This document shows, piece after piece, positions 17,490 through 25,504 of a stretch of 64,000 bases of DNA. Source of the DNA: Cupriavidus pauculus (lineage in GTDB: Bacteria; Pseudomonadota; Gammaproteobacteria; Burkholderiales; Burkholderiaceae). Numbering within the stretch: position 1 is the first letter of the stretch; each line of letters begins with the position of its first letter. The position numbers were made by a program, and so were the translations under genes. Location: NCBI RefSeq assembly GCF_002858765.1, contig NZ_PJRP01000022.1, positions 54,800-118,799 of the forward strand. The letters run 5' to 3'. The notes under the pieces were generated by a model. The model was not told the origin of the DNA and made no database searches. It saw only the letters and a list, made by a program, of their open reading frames with translations.

Positions 17490-17515
17490 CCAGGCGCCTC
17501 GCACCGCTGACGCTT

Positions 17516-17555
17516 GCCCTCTCACCCAACCCCTTTCCCGCATGCGGGAGAGGGC
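17516..17555. repeat. REP-like palindromic repeat
   Basis: GCCCTCTC at 17516 pairs with GAGAGGGC at 17548, and the inner CCCGCATGCGGG (17537-17548) is itself a perfect palindrome. The sequence belongs to the same type as the hairpin at 30303-30335 (CTCTCCCGC / GCGGGAGAG). It is an intergenic palindromic repeat of the kind scattered in Burkholderiales genomes. It sits between the VOC gene and the cytochrome gene. Confidence 0.65.
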
Positions 17556-17582
17556 AGGCCGATCCATCTCTCATCACGCATC

Positions 17583-17963
17583 ATGAAGTACGCCGCACCG
17601 CTCGCATCCGCACTGTTCGCCCTGTCTGCCGTCGCCTCCGCCCACGCCGCTGGCGATATCGCGTCTGGCAAGGACATCTTCACCACGCGCTGTGCAGCGT
17701 GCCACCACGTGGGCCCGTCGGCCCGGGCGGCGTTCGGGCCGCAACTGAACGGCGTGTTCGGCCGCAAGGCCGGCGGCACCGACGACTACCGTTATTCCGA
17801 TGCGATGAAGGCATCCGCCGTGGTCTGGGATGAGCACACGCTGCGCGCGTTCCTGCAATCGCCGGCCAAAGTCGTGCCCGGTACCAAGATGCGCTTCTGG
17901 GGCATGAGCAACGCGCGCCAGCTGGACGACCTGCTGGCCTACCTGCGCACGTTCCAGCAGTAG
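17583..17963 (+). CDS. Small periplasmic class I cytochrome c
   Basis: A 126-residue mono-haem cytochrome c with a Sec signal peptide (1-23, ending AHA). The haem-binding motif is CAACH (residues 37-41), and Met102 in VPGTKMRFWG is the likely distal ligand. The size and GPQLNGVFGRKAG segment match class I cytochromes of the c2/c550 type that shuttle electrons in the periplasm. The longer frame from 17514 runs through a REP-like repeat and is rejected. Its redox partner is not evident locally. Maturation would need a Ccm or Ccs system, one of which lies at 37-43 kb. Confidence 0.88.
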   Translation: MKYAAPLASALFALSAVASAHAAGDIASGKDIFTTRCAACHHVGPSARAAFGPQLNGVFGRKAGGTDDYRYSDAMKASAVVWDEHTLRAFLQSPAKVVPGTKMRFWGMSNARQLDDLLAYLRTFQQ

Positions 17964-17982
17964 CCGTAGCCGTCGCCGCCCG

Positions 17983-18873
17983 TCATTCCACGTGCGCTTC
18001 GAGGATATCGATCATCCGCTGCGCCAGCGGTGACAGGTAGGCCCCTGCGCGCGTGATGACGCCCACGCGGCGGCCCAGGTCCAGTGCATCGGCGCGCAAG
18101 GCAATCGGCCGCAGGCCCAGGCGCTTGCTGTTGGTCGTCGATCCGGCAATGCACAGCATCTCGGTGCCACGCACCAGGTCGAACAGCGTGGCGCTGCCGA
18201 AGTCCGTTTCCACGCGCAGCATGGGCGCGGGCAGGCCGATGCTGGCAAAGGCGCTGTCGATCTGCTGGCGGATCAGCACGTGCCCGGTCGGCAGCAGCCA
18301 CTGCTGGCCCACCAGATCGGCCAGTGTCAGGTCGCGCCGGCGCTGCAGCGGATGGTTTTCGTCGGCCACCACGGCCAGGCGGTCGGTGAACAGCTCGCGC
18401 GTCGCCAGCGCCGGGTTGGCCTGGCGCGGCAGCGGGGCCACGGCCAGGTCCAGTTCGCCGGCCTGCACCTGGTCCATCAACTCGCGTGCCACGCGCATGC
18501 TCAGGCGCAGCCGCGCCACGGGCCGTTCGCGCAGCAGTTGCTGGCAGGCGCCCAGCACCAGCGCATTGGGCATCGATGGCGAATAGCCAAGCCGCAGCAG
18601 CCCCTGTTCGCCAGTCTGGATGCCGCGCATCTCCTTGATCGCGTCGTCGTATTCCAGTCGGATGCGGCGCGCGCGCTCCAGAAATACCGTCCCGGCCTGC
18701 GTCACGCGCATGCCCAGCGTGGTGCGCTCGAACAGCGGCACGCCCAGTTGCGCCTCTACCCGCTGGATCGCCTTGGTGAGCGCCGGCTGGGTCATGCCCA
18801 GTGCCTCGGCGGCGCGGCCGATGCCGCCGTGGGCGCCCACGGCCAGCACGTAGTCCAGGTCACGTGTCTCCAT
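17983..18873 (-). CDS. LysR-type regulator of the acyl-CoA cluster
   Basis: A 296-residue LysR regulator. The DNA-binding domain covers residues 1-60 with GGIGRAAEALGMTQPALTKAIQRVE, and the sensor domain follows from about residue 88. It is divergent from the acyl-CoA synthetase / dehydrogenase / Bug cluster, 116 bp away, and is the likely activator. A perfect dyad GACTGG-N13-CCAGTC lies in that gap (18896-18920). The effector is presumably a carboxylic acid or its CoA ester. Confidence 0.88.
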   Translation of the reverse strand: METRDLDYVLAVGAHGGIGRAAEALGMTQPALTKAIQRVEAQLGVPLFERTTLGMRVTQAGTVFLERARRIRLEYDDAIKEMRGIQTGEQGLLRLGYSPSMPNALVLGACQQLLRERPVARLRLSMRVARELMDQVQAGELDLAVAPLPRQANPALATRELFTDRLAVVADENHPLQRRRDLTLADLVGQQWLLPTGHVLIRQQIDSAFASIGLPAPMLRVETDFGSATLFDLVRGTEMLCIAGSTTNSKRLGLRPIALRADALDLGRRVGVITRAGAYLSPLAQRMIDILEAHVE

Positions 18874-18895
18874 CGTGTCTTGTGTTCCTCATTCC

Positions 18896-18920
18896 GACTG
18901 GTTATGACTTAATTCCAGTC
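18896..18920. promoter_or_regulatory. Candidate LysR operator dyad
   Basis: GACTGG, 13 bases, CCAGTC: a perfect 6-bp interrupted inverted repeat centred between the LysR gene at 17983-18873 and the divergent acyl-CoA synthetase gene. The size and place fit a LysR recognition site. Confidence 0.5.
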
Positions 18921-18989
18921 ACGGCATTGTGGTGATGTCATGCATCTTACAGACTTGGGTCACAACACACATCCAGATTGGAGACAACG

Positions 18990-20543
18990 ATGACGTTCGC
19001 CTACTTCCTCCGGCGTGCGGCGCGCTACTGGGGCGACAACCCCGCCGTGCTGTACCGCGACCGCGTGCTGACCTATCGCCAGCTTGACGATCGGTCGACC
19101 CGGCTGGCCAATGCGTTGCTGGCGCTGGGCCTGCAGCAGGGCGACCGCGTGGCGATCCAGTCGCGCAACTGCCCGGAGATCATCGAGATCGAATGTGCGC
19201 TCTACAAGGCCGGGCTGGTTAAGGCGGCGCTGAATCCGCGCTTCACGGCCAACGAGGCGTCCGACGTGGTCGAGAACTGCACGCCGCGCGTGATGATCGC
19301 GGGGCCGGGCTACACGGGCTATTCGCGTGACACCCGTGGGTTTGGCTGCATCGAGCATTTCATTGCCCTCGCGGGTGCGGAAGGTGCCTATGGCGCCTAC
19401 GAGTCGTTGATCGAACGCGGTGCCAATTCGGCAATCGACTATGTGCCACAGCCCGACGACCTCGCCGTGCTGCACTTTTCATCCGGCTCCACTGGCAAGA
19501 TCAAGGCGGCGATGCAGAGCTACGGCAACCGGCTGGCGTCGATGCGCAAGATGATCCTGACCATGGACCGCCCCGCGCGCCCCGGCGACCGGCTGGCGCT
19601 GATCGGCCCGATCACGCACGCGTCGGGCATGCTGATGCAGCCCTATCTGTTCCTGGGCGCCACGCTGGTGCTGTTCGAGAAATTCGAGCCCGCAGGCTTC
19701 CTGGCCGATGTGGCGCGCCTGAAGCTGACGCACGTGTTCATGGTGCCCGCCATGATCAACATGCTGCTGGCCGAGCCCACGCTGGCTACGGCCGACCTGA
19801 GCAGTCTCAAGACGCTGGCCTACGGCGCCGCGCCGATGGCGCCGGCACGCATCCGCGAGGCCTGGGCGCGTATCGGGCCGGTGCTGTCGCAGGGCTACGG
19901 CGCAAGTGAATCGACTTCGGGCGTGACGCGCCTGTCCATCGCCGACCACGCGCTGGCGATCGAAAGCAAGCCCGAACGGCTGGCGTCGTGCGGCCGCGCG
20001 CTGGGCGAAACCGAGGTGCACGTGGTCAACGAACGCGGCGAGGAGGTCAGCGGCGACGAGATCGGCGAACTGGTGATTCGTGGCGCGGACGTGTTCCAGG
20101 GCTACTGGGGCGAGCCCGACCTGACGCGCGAGGTGCTGATCGACGGCTGGCTGCACACCGGCGACCTGGCGCGCGTGGATGCCGACGGCTACGTGTACCT
20201 GGTCGACCGCAAGAAAGACATGATCATCTCGGGCGGCTTCAACGTGTATCCGACCGAGGTGGAAGCCACGCTGTACCAGCATCCCGACGTGATGGAAGCC
20301 TGCGTGATCAGCGTGCCCGACGACACCTGGGGCGAGAGTGTCAAGGCCGTAGTGGCGCTGTGGCCGGGCAGGCAGGCCAGCGCCGCCGAGCTGATCGGCC
20401 ACTGCCGCGCGCGCATTGCCGACTACAAGTCGCCGCGTTCGGTGGACTTCGTCGCCGAACTGCCCAAGAACGCGAGCGGCAAGCTGGCGCGCAAGCTGGT
20501 GCGCGAGCAGTACTGGCTCGGCGCCAGCCGCCGCGTGAACTGA
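18990..20543 (+). CDS. AMP-forming acyl-CoA synthetase (ligase)
   Basis: A 517-residue member of the ANL adenylating superfamily. The phosphate-binding loop reads FSSGSTGKIKA (about 163-173), with Lys retained and an isoleucine where proline is usual. YGASEST, the GWLHTGDLA hinge motif and the catalytic-lysine segment LPKNASGK near the C-terminus are all present. It should activate a carboxylic acid to its CoA thioester at the expense of ATP. GGAG at 18980-18983 sets the start at 18990. It is followed after 18 bp by an acyl-CoA dehydrogenase and then a Bug protein, a likely operon under the divergent LysR. Confidence 0.9.
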   Translation: MTFAYFLRRAARYWGDNPAVLYRDRVLTYRQLDDRSTRLANALLALGLQQGDRVAIQSRNCPEIIEIECALYKAGLVKAALNPRFTANEASDVVENCTPRVMIAGPGYTGYSRDTRGFGCIEHFIALAGAEGAYGAYESLIERGANSAIDYVPQPDDLAVLHFSSGSTGKIKAAMQSYGNRLASMRKMILTMDRPARPGDRLALIGPITHASGMLMQPYLFLGATLVLFEKFEPAGFLADVARLKLTHVFMVPAMINMLLAEPTLATADLSSLKTLAYGAAPMAPARIREAWARIGPVLSQGYGASESTSGVTRLSIADHALAIESKPERLASCGRALGETEVHVVNERGEEVSGDEIGELVIRGADVFQGYWGEPDLTREVLIDGWLHTGDLARVDADGYVYLVDRKKDMIISGGFNVYPTEVEATLYQHPDVMEACVISVPDDTWGESVKAVVALWPGRQASAAELIGHCRARIADYKSPRSVDFVAELPKNASGKLARKLVREQYWLGASRRVN

Positions 20544-20561
20544 TCCACGGAGACAAGAGAC

Positions 20562-21737
20562 ATGTTCGACCATCTGACCAATCCCGTGCTGATCGAAACG
20601 CGGGCGGCGGTGCAGCGCTTTATCGACGAGGAACTGCTGCCGCTGGAGCGCGAACTGGGCCTGGGCACCGAAGACCCGTGGCCGCGCGACGTGCTGCGCA
20701 ACGTCTGGCGCCGTTCCAGCGAACTGGGGCTGTACGCGGCCTGCCTGCCTGTGGAGCTGGGCGGCAAGGGCCTCAATATCTCGGAACAGTGCGCGCTCAA
20801 GGCCGACCTCGCCGCCAGCGGCGCGGTGCTGGCCCCGCACGTGCTGGGCGACCTGGGCGGCCCGCCGCGCGTGGGCAATATGCTCAAGTACGCCACGCCC
20901 GACCAGGTGGCGCGCTACTTCCAGCCGGTGATCCAAGGCCAGAAATCCACCTGCTTCGCGCTGACCGAGCCGCATTCGGGCTCCGACGCGCAGAGCATCC
21001 GCACCAGCGCGGTGGTGGATGGCGACGAACTGGTCATCAACGGCGAAAAGCATTACATCAGCGGCGCGCCGTTTGCGGACTTCGCCATCGTGATGTGCGT
21101 GACCGATACCACGACCACACCGCCGTCGATTACGGCCGTGCTGGTCGACCTGAACTTTCCCGGCGTGACCGTCAGCACCGAGTACGTGCCGATGTCGGGC
21201 CAGCATATCGACGCCGACATCCGCTTCGAGAACGTGCGCGTACCGCGCGCCAACATCTTCGGCGGCGAAGGGCGGGGCTTCAAGCTGGGCATGTCGCGCA
21301 TCAACGTGAACCGGCTGCTCCACTGCCCGTCGATGCTGGGGCTCGCCACGCGCGCCTACCAGGCATCGGTGGCGTATGCGGGCCAGCGCCGCCAGTTTGG
21401 CGGACCGATTGCGCGCTTCCAGGCCATCCAGCACATGCTGGCCGACATGGCGGCGGCGCTGTGGGCGTGCGAGAGCATGATCGCCCAGACCGCGTTGCTG
21501 GCCGATGCCGGCGCCGACCTGCGCATGAAGGCGGCCGCGTGCAAGCTGTTCGTGTCGGAGCGCTGCTTCGAGGTGGCGGACAAGGCCGTGCAGATCCACG
21601 GCAATCTGGGCGTCACGCGCGGGCATCCCGTGGAGCAGACCTGGCGCAAGCTGCGCATGTTCCGCATCTTCACGGGCACCAGCGAGATCCAGCGCAATAC
21701 CATTGCCAAGGCCATCCTGGACCCGGCCGGGGCCTGA
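20562..21737 (+). CDS. Acyl-CoA dehydrogenase
   Basis: A 391-residue FAD-dependent acyl-CoA dehydrogenase. CFALTEPHSGSDAQ and HGNLGVTRGHPVEQ are the familiar flavin- and substrate-contact regions. The C-terminal motif that carries the catalytic glutamate in many family members (YEGT) reads FTGTSEIQRN here, so the general base may be elsewhere, as in the isovaleryl-CoA type. It would oxidise the CoA ester made by the synthetase encoded just upstream. It lies between synthetase and Bug genes with short spacers, consistent with one transcript. Confidence 0.9.
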   Translation: MFDHLTNPVLIETRAAVQRFIDEELLPLERELGLGTEDPWPRDVLRNVWRRSSELGLYAACLPVELGGKGLNISEQCALKADLAASGAVLAPHVLGDLGGPPRVGNMLKYATPDQVARYFQPVIQGQKSTCFALTEPHSGSDAQSIRTSAVVDGDELVINGEKHYISGAPFADFAIVMCVTDTTTTPPSITAVLVDLNFPGVTVSTEYVPMSGQHIDADIRFENVRVPRANIFGGEGRGFKLGMSRINVNRLLHCPSMLGLATRAYQASVAYAGQRRQFGGPIARFQAIQHMLADMAAALWACESMIAQTALLADAGADLRMKAAACKLFVSERCFEVADKAVQIHGNLGVTRGHPVEQTWRKLRMFRIFTGTSEIQRNTIAKAILDPAGA

Positions 21738-21780
21738 TTGCGCCACACACGCGCCACATACAAAAAAGACAGGAGACACC

Positions 21781-22779
21781 ATGAATCGTCGTCAATGGCT
21801 GGCCACGGCAGGCACCGCGGCCGGTGCCGCCGCACTGGGTGGCGTGATGAGCCGCGTGGCGGTGGCCGCCGCGCCGTATCCGTCACGCCCGATCCGGCTG
21901 ATCGTGCCGTTTATCGCGGGCACCGCGCCCGATTCCATCGCCCGCACCATCTCGGCGGAACTGTCGCCGGTGCTGGGCCAGCCGCTGGTGGTGGAGAACA
22001 TCGGCGGGGCCGGCGGCATCATCGGCGCGCGGGCGCTGAAGCGGGCCGAGCCCGATGGCTACACGCTGGGCATCCTGGCCAACCAGCATGTGATCAACGT
22101 CCATCTGTACAAGGATCAGCCGTACGACGCCGCCAAGGATTTCACGGCCATCTCGGCGCTGTCGGGCGGCCCGGTGGTGCTGGCCGTGCCGGCGGCGTCG
22201 CCGTTCAAGACGGCGCGCGAACTGATCGACGCGATGAAGCAGAAGCCCGGCGCGCTGAACTTCGGGTCGGGCGGCAAGGGCAGCGTCTCGCACCTGGCCG
22301 TGGAATCGCTGCTGCACCAGCACCATGTCGAGGCCGTGCACATCCCGTACAAGGGCGCCAGCGAGATCCTGACGTCGATGCTGAGCGGCCAGACGCAGTT
22401 CGGCATGCCGGTGATGTCCACGGCGGCGCCGTTCCTGCGCAACGGGCAGATCCGCGCGCTGGCGGTGTCATCGGCCGCCCGGACGGGCTACTTTCCGAAC
22501 GTGCCCACGCTGGCCGAATCGCTGCCGCCCGGCTTCGTGCTCGACAACTGGAGCGGACTGTTTGCCCCGGCTGGTCTGCCGGCGCCCATGGCGAAACGGC
22601 TATTCGATGCGGTGGCGGCGCTGCAGTCCAGCGGCAAGCTTGACGCAACGATGAAGGCGAACGCGGGGGAACTTCGGAAGAGCGATTCGCCAGCCCAGTT
22701 CACGCAGATGGTGGCGGCGGACAATGCGCGCTACGGGAAGCTAATCGGAGAGATCGGGATGCGGGGGGAGGCGGGGTGA
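21781..22779 (+). CDS. Bug/TctC-family periplasmic solute-binding protein
   Basis: A 332-residue orphan solute receptor of the Bug (TctC) family, which binds carboxylates and related small acids in the periplasm. The signal peptide contains NRRQWLATAG, a twin-arginine-like motif, and ends AAA before PYPSRPIRLIVPF, the conserved first strand. GG-rich ligand loops and IPYKGASEILT follow. The start has AGGAG at an ideal distance. No tctA or tctB membrane genes are nearby. It probably captures the acid that the upstream synthetase activates. Its stop is only nine bases from the IS3-like element. Confidence 0.9.
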   Translation: MNRRQWLATAGTAAGAAALGGVMSRVAVAAAPYPSRPIRLIVPFIAGTAPDSIARTISAELSPVLGQPLVVENIGGAGGIIGARALKRAEPDGYTLGILANQHVINVHLYKDQPYDAAKDFTAISALSGGPVVLAVPAASPFKTARELIDAMKQKPGALNFGSGGKGSVSHLAVESLLHQHHVEAVHIPYKGASEILTSMLSGQTQFGMPVMSTAAPFLRNGQIRALAVSSAARTGYFPNVPTLAESLPPGFVLDNWSGLFAPAGLPAPMAKRLFDAVAALQSSGKLDATMKANAGELRKSDSPAQFTQMVAADNARYGKLIGEIGMRGEAG

Positions 22780-23062
22780 GGTGAGGTTGTCAAGTCCTAA
22801 CATAGGTTGACAGGTTTTGACGCCGCTACTCGCACCTAGCCCGCCAAGGCAACAGACGCCCGATGAATTTCATGGGGTGTTTTGTATTGCAAAGCCTGAT
22901 GGGGCCTTTCGCGGTTATAAATTCGCACGGACTCCCTGACCATGTGGCTCGCCTGCTACAGAACGGCAGGGCGACTGAGCAGGAGTTCGCTCTTGAGGAT
23001 GCCGTTGATGCGCTCGGCCATGGCGTTCTGATAGCAGTCGTAGCCGTCGGTCATGGAGCAGG

Positions 23063-23203
23063 TCAGACCATACCGCTCGTGGATGGCCTGGCAGTAGGTG
23101 GAGCAGTATGGGCGGACTCAACCGGGTCGGCAATCAATCTCAGGAGGCGATCGAACTTTCGCTCTTTGTTCTCCGTTGACCATGTCGTCAGTTTGCTTTG
23201 CAT
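23063..23203 (-). pseudogene. Truncated group II intron-encoded protein (reverse transcriptase) start
   Basis: From the ATG read from 23203 the frame encodes MQSKLTTWSTENKERKFDRL and LRLIADP, the conserved N-terminus of reverse transcriptase/maturases of bacterial group II introns. After 27 codons (23123) the match stops abruptly and the frame continues out of phase into IS3 orfB sequence until a stop at 23063. The reverse transcriptase, maturase and endonuclease domains are gone. Confidence 0.8.
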
Positions 23204-23881
23204 TTCACTGATTATCAAAGGTCTCTACCTCACTATGGTCAGCTAATCAACCGAACAAACCACTTCAACTGCCTCCCTTCGCCATGTGACCGGCTTTCCC
23301 GGCCTCGGACTACTACGGAGGCTCCGCCAGTTTGCACATCATCGGGGGCACACTCCCTTGGCATCTGTGCAAACCTTCCCCAGTTCACATGCTGGACTCA
23401 TCGCATGGGCGAGGTTGCCTGTCGCAGTCTTTATCCTTGCTTGCCGCAAGTCGTCGCGAACACCACGGTCTAGCTGCGCGCTCCCCGTGGCTCCCTGCTG
23501 CTCGGCTTATATATCCGAGTAGCATTCGTGTCGCCGGCCCATACCTGTGTCCGGCGGCAGTCCGCGTCCTGCCTGTAAAGCGGTGTAGGCAGGGGTGACA
23601 TTTCAACCCTCAGATGCGTTTCAACAGGTTCGTGTTCCTCAACCGTCCCATGCTCAGCCTAGAGACTCATCTTGGCGTAACCGCTTCGCCGCAAGCCCCG
23701 TTTCCCACGGACTACGTCACCCTGCCAGTGTCAGCAGGTCACCGCCGCTTCGGCTCACTTCCCCTCGCAGCAAAGGAAGGGCATGCCCGGTACTGCAACG
23801 TCAATTCCACCGGGTCCTGCATTCCAAACATGCTCAAGCAGCTTCACCCCCAGACGGGCGGGCTACGCTGGCTGGGCGTAC
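23123..23881 (-). mobile_element. 5' fragment of a group II intron inserted in IS3 orfB
   Basis: Read leftward from 23881 the segment starts GTACGCCCAGCC, close to the group II 5' consensus. About 680 bp of untranslated structured sequence follow, including GAACACGAACC and, just before the encoded protein, GGCGGAGCCTCCGTAGTAGT and GGCGAAGGGAGGCAG, stretches typical of bacterial group II introns. It ends after 27 codons of the intron protein. Domains V and VI and the 3' splice site are absent, so it cannot splice. Confidence 0.78.
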
Positions 23882-24266
23882 AGTAAGTAATGTCAGCGAC
23901 CCAGACCTGCTCGGCTGCGCTGGGCACTACCTTCTGCGGCCCATCCTTGAGCAGGTTGGGATGACGCCGGAGGCGGTGATGGCTGTGGGTGGTCTTGTGA
24001 TAGGCCCGATGCGGCTTCACCAGCAGCCTGGCCGCACGCAGGATGTCGAACAGCCGGTCACGACCCACCCGCATATCCGCCCTCTCCAGCGAAGCTCGCA
24101 AGACGTGCTGCAGCTTGCGAGTGCCCATGCGTGGCTGGCGCAGTCGCACCTCTGCCACCAATGCGCAGATCCGGGCATCCCCGGGCCGCTTGTCGAAGCT
24201 CGCTGTTGCAGCGCTTGTAGTAAGCCTGGCGGCTGATGCCGATGTAACGGCAAGCCCTGCTAACGC

Positions 24267-24671
24267 TTAGCCCCGGGACGAGTTCTTGCGCGAGGACTTG
24301 CCCGAAGGCTTTTTTACAATGCGAACCCCGTGCTCCTTCTGAATCACATCGATCACCGCCTCAAACAACCGCGCTTTCTCCTGCGCCTCGCGCAACTGGA
24401 CCTCCAGTTCCTTGATACGCTGCTCCGGTGTGCTGGGCTTGGCCTTCCCTTGATTTTTCATCCTGGTGTACCGGGCGCCCTGTGGCAAGGAGCCGCTCCA
24501 GTCCTGTAGTCCGTGCTTGCGTAACCATACCAGCACGGTCGACTTTCCCTGGATTCCATAGTTGTCTTGCGCCTGCTTGTACGTCAGTTCGCCTTTTTCC
24601 ACTTCCTCCACGACCGCCAGCTTAAAAGCCAGCGTGTGATCCCGTTGGGTTCGCTTCCGATCCGTCTCCAA
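24267..24671 (-). CDS. IS3-family transposase OrfA
   Basis: A 134-residue OrfA. The N-terminal helix-turn-helix (RDHTLAFKLAVVEEVEKGEL, then KSTVLVWLRKHGLQDW) is followed by a leucine-zipper-like helix, EQRIKELEVQLREAQEKARL, used for multimerisation with OrfAB. The C-terminus is basic. The stop lies inside the region where orfB begins in another frame, the normal IS3 arrangement for programmed frameshifting. The gene itself looks intact, but its partner orfB is destroyed, so no active transposase can be made from this copy. OrfA alone could still bind related IS ends. Confidence 0.87.
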   Translation of the reverse strand: METDRKRTQRDHTLAFKLAVVEEVEKGELTYKQAQDNYGIQGKSTVLVWLRKHGLQDWSGSLPQGARYTRMKNQGKAKPSTPEQRIKELEVQLREAQEKARLFEAVIDVIQKEHGVRIVKKPSGKSSRKNSSRG

Positions 24672-24733
24672 AGCACTCTCCTCATTCGTGCGAGAAAAGT
24701 GTCAACCTTATTCAGGACGGGTCATAGAAATGA

Positions 24734-24764
24734 AAAAAGCCCCGGGGAAAGTCCGGGGCTTTTT
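24734..24764 (-). terminator. Intrinsic terminator of pilA
   Basis: AAAAAGCCCCGG, a short loop, then CCGGGGCTTTTT: a strong GC stem flanked by A and T runs, so it can work on both strands. It lies 36 bp beyond the pilA stop (pilA is read leftward) and just outside the IS3 relic. Confidence 0.9.
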
Positions 24765-24799
24765 GATAGGACAGCGATTCTTGGCTGTCGCGCGTCGTC

Positions 24800-25267
24800 T
24801 TAGCTGACGGTGGCAGGGCAGCCAGCCGGAGCGAAGCTCGGCTTGAACGGGGACTTGGCTGCGATTGCGCACGACCATGCGCCCGTGTTCAAGCGGGTCA
24901 GCGTAATGGTGGCGCCGGCGATTGCCGTGTTGGCGGCGCCGCCCAGGGTTGCTGCCAGCGATACGGCACCGCCAGTAGCGGTGAGATCCTTATCGAACGG
25001 GCTCGTCGGAATCAGCGTCGACGTGGTATAGCCAACATCAGTTCCCGTAATCGTCGTCACGCCTTGATTCAAGCGATCTTCGATTGCCGTCTTGTATGCC
25101 GACAGTTCGCCCACAGCGCGTGCGACCTGCGACTTTGCCACGTAATCCTGATATTGCGGAATAGCGATAGCAGCCAGGATACCGATGATCGCGACCACGA
25201 TCATCAGTTCGATCAGCGTGAAACCCTTCTGGACCCGTTGGTGGATTCCCATCCGTGCTTTTTTCAT
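24800..25267 (-). CDS. pilA: Type IV pilin PilA
   Basis: A 155-residue major pilin-like protein. A 15-residue positively charged leader ends KG, followed by FTLIELMIVVAIIGILAAIA, the prepilin peptidase site and assembly helix, with Glu at position 5 of the mature protein. The C-terminal globular domain ends with WSC...AGCPATVS, two cysteines that form the usual pilin disulfide loop. AAGGGG upstream fixes the start read from 25267. A sigma54 promoter lies 57 bp upstream, as for pilin genes under PilS-PilR control. No other pilus genes are in the window, but the pilin should be used by the cell's type IV pilus machinery. Confidence 0.93.
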   Translation of the reverse strand: MKKARMGIHQRVQKGFTLIELMIVVAIIGILAAIAIPQYQDYVAKSQVARAVGELSAYKTAIEDRLNQGVTTITGTDVGYTTSTLIPTSPFDKDLTATGGAVSLAATLGGAANTAIAGATITLTRLNTGAWSCAIAAKSPFKPSFAPAGCPATVS

Positions 25268-25323
25268 GGAATTGACCCCTTTGAATTAGTTGAGAACAGC
25301 AGTTGCTGTCGGGGTCATATAGA

Positions 25324-25338
25324 GCAACAGGTGTGCCA
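25324..25338 (-). promoter_or_regulatory. Sigma54 (-24/-12) promoter of pilA
   Basis: Read on the reverse strand, TGGCACACCTGTTGC matches the RpoN consensus TGGCAC-N5-TTGC at every conserved base, with the exact GG-GC spacing. It lies about 57 bp before the pilA start codon. Upstream, TGTCACC occurs twice (from 25379 and 25412), 33 bp or three helical turns apart. These could be binding sites for an enhancer-binding protein such as PilR. Confidence 0.88.
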
Positions 25339-25504
25339 GGTACATTTCGGCCAGAAATCGTCAAAATGTGAGATTTCTTGTCACCTGTAACGAGATGTAT
25401 CTGCCAAATCCTGTCACCCCCCCGTGGGAGGGTGGAACTCAAGATGCATAAACTGACGGTTTTTGTCAGAGAAAGTGGCGGTTAAATCGCCTTTAATTCT
25501 GACT

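Larger units (their letters stand above)
22836..24310 (-). pseudogene. IS3-family transposase OrfB, interrupted and degenerate
   Basis: Read leftward, the 5' part (about 24310 to 23882) encodes SVSRACRYIGISRQAYYKRC, then, after a shift of frame near 24200, VRLRQPRMGTRKL and EQVWVADITY, all typical of IS3 OrfB. The sequence then breaks at 23881. It resumes at 23108 with YCSTYCQ, SMTDGYDCYQNAMAERING and, after an in-frame TAG at 22956-22958, MVRESVRIYNRERPHQAL, ending at 22836. The stretch between WVADITY and the DRG.QYCS region, with part of the DDE catalytic core, is missing. There are thus four lesions: frameshift, insertion, deletion and nonsense codon. Confidence 0.85.
22788..24724 (-). 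mobile_element. Decayed IS3-family element with group II intron relic
   Basis: The element reads leftward. Its candidate ends, TGTCAAGTCCTAACATAGG at 22788 and the complement of the right end (TGACCCGTCCTGAATAAGG), share GTCCT, TA and GGTTGACA and start with TG, as IS3 ends do. It holds an intact orfA, a broken orfB and, inside orfB, 759 bp of foreign sequence with the features of a group II intron 5' half. No target-site duplication is recognised beside the ends. The transposase is dead by several independent lesions, so the element is immobile. Confidence 0.82.

Noticed and set aside
19479..21782. 767-codon reverse frame opposite the synthetase and acyl-CoA dehydrogenase genes
   Set aside because: Mirror frame of two intact enzymes; no recognisable domain.
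22863..24236. Several plus-strand frames of 70-213 codons in the IS/intron region
   Set aside because: They are the complement of the IS3 and intron RNA sequence, which explain the region fully; no ribosome sites or motifs.
22780..24727. Target-site duplication around the IS3 relic
   Set aside because: The three bases beside the candidate ends (GGT and TAG) do not match; the exact ends may be off or one end eroded.
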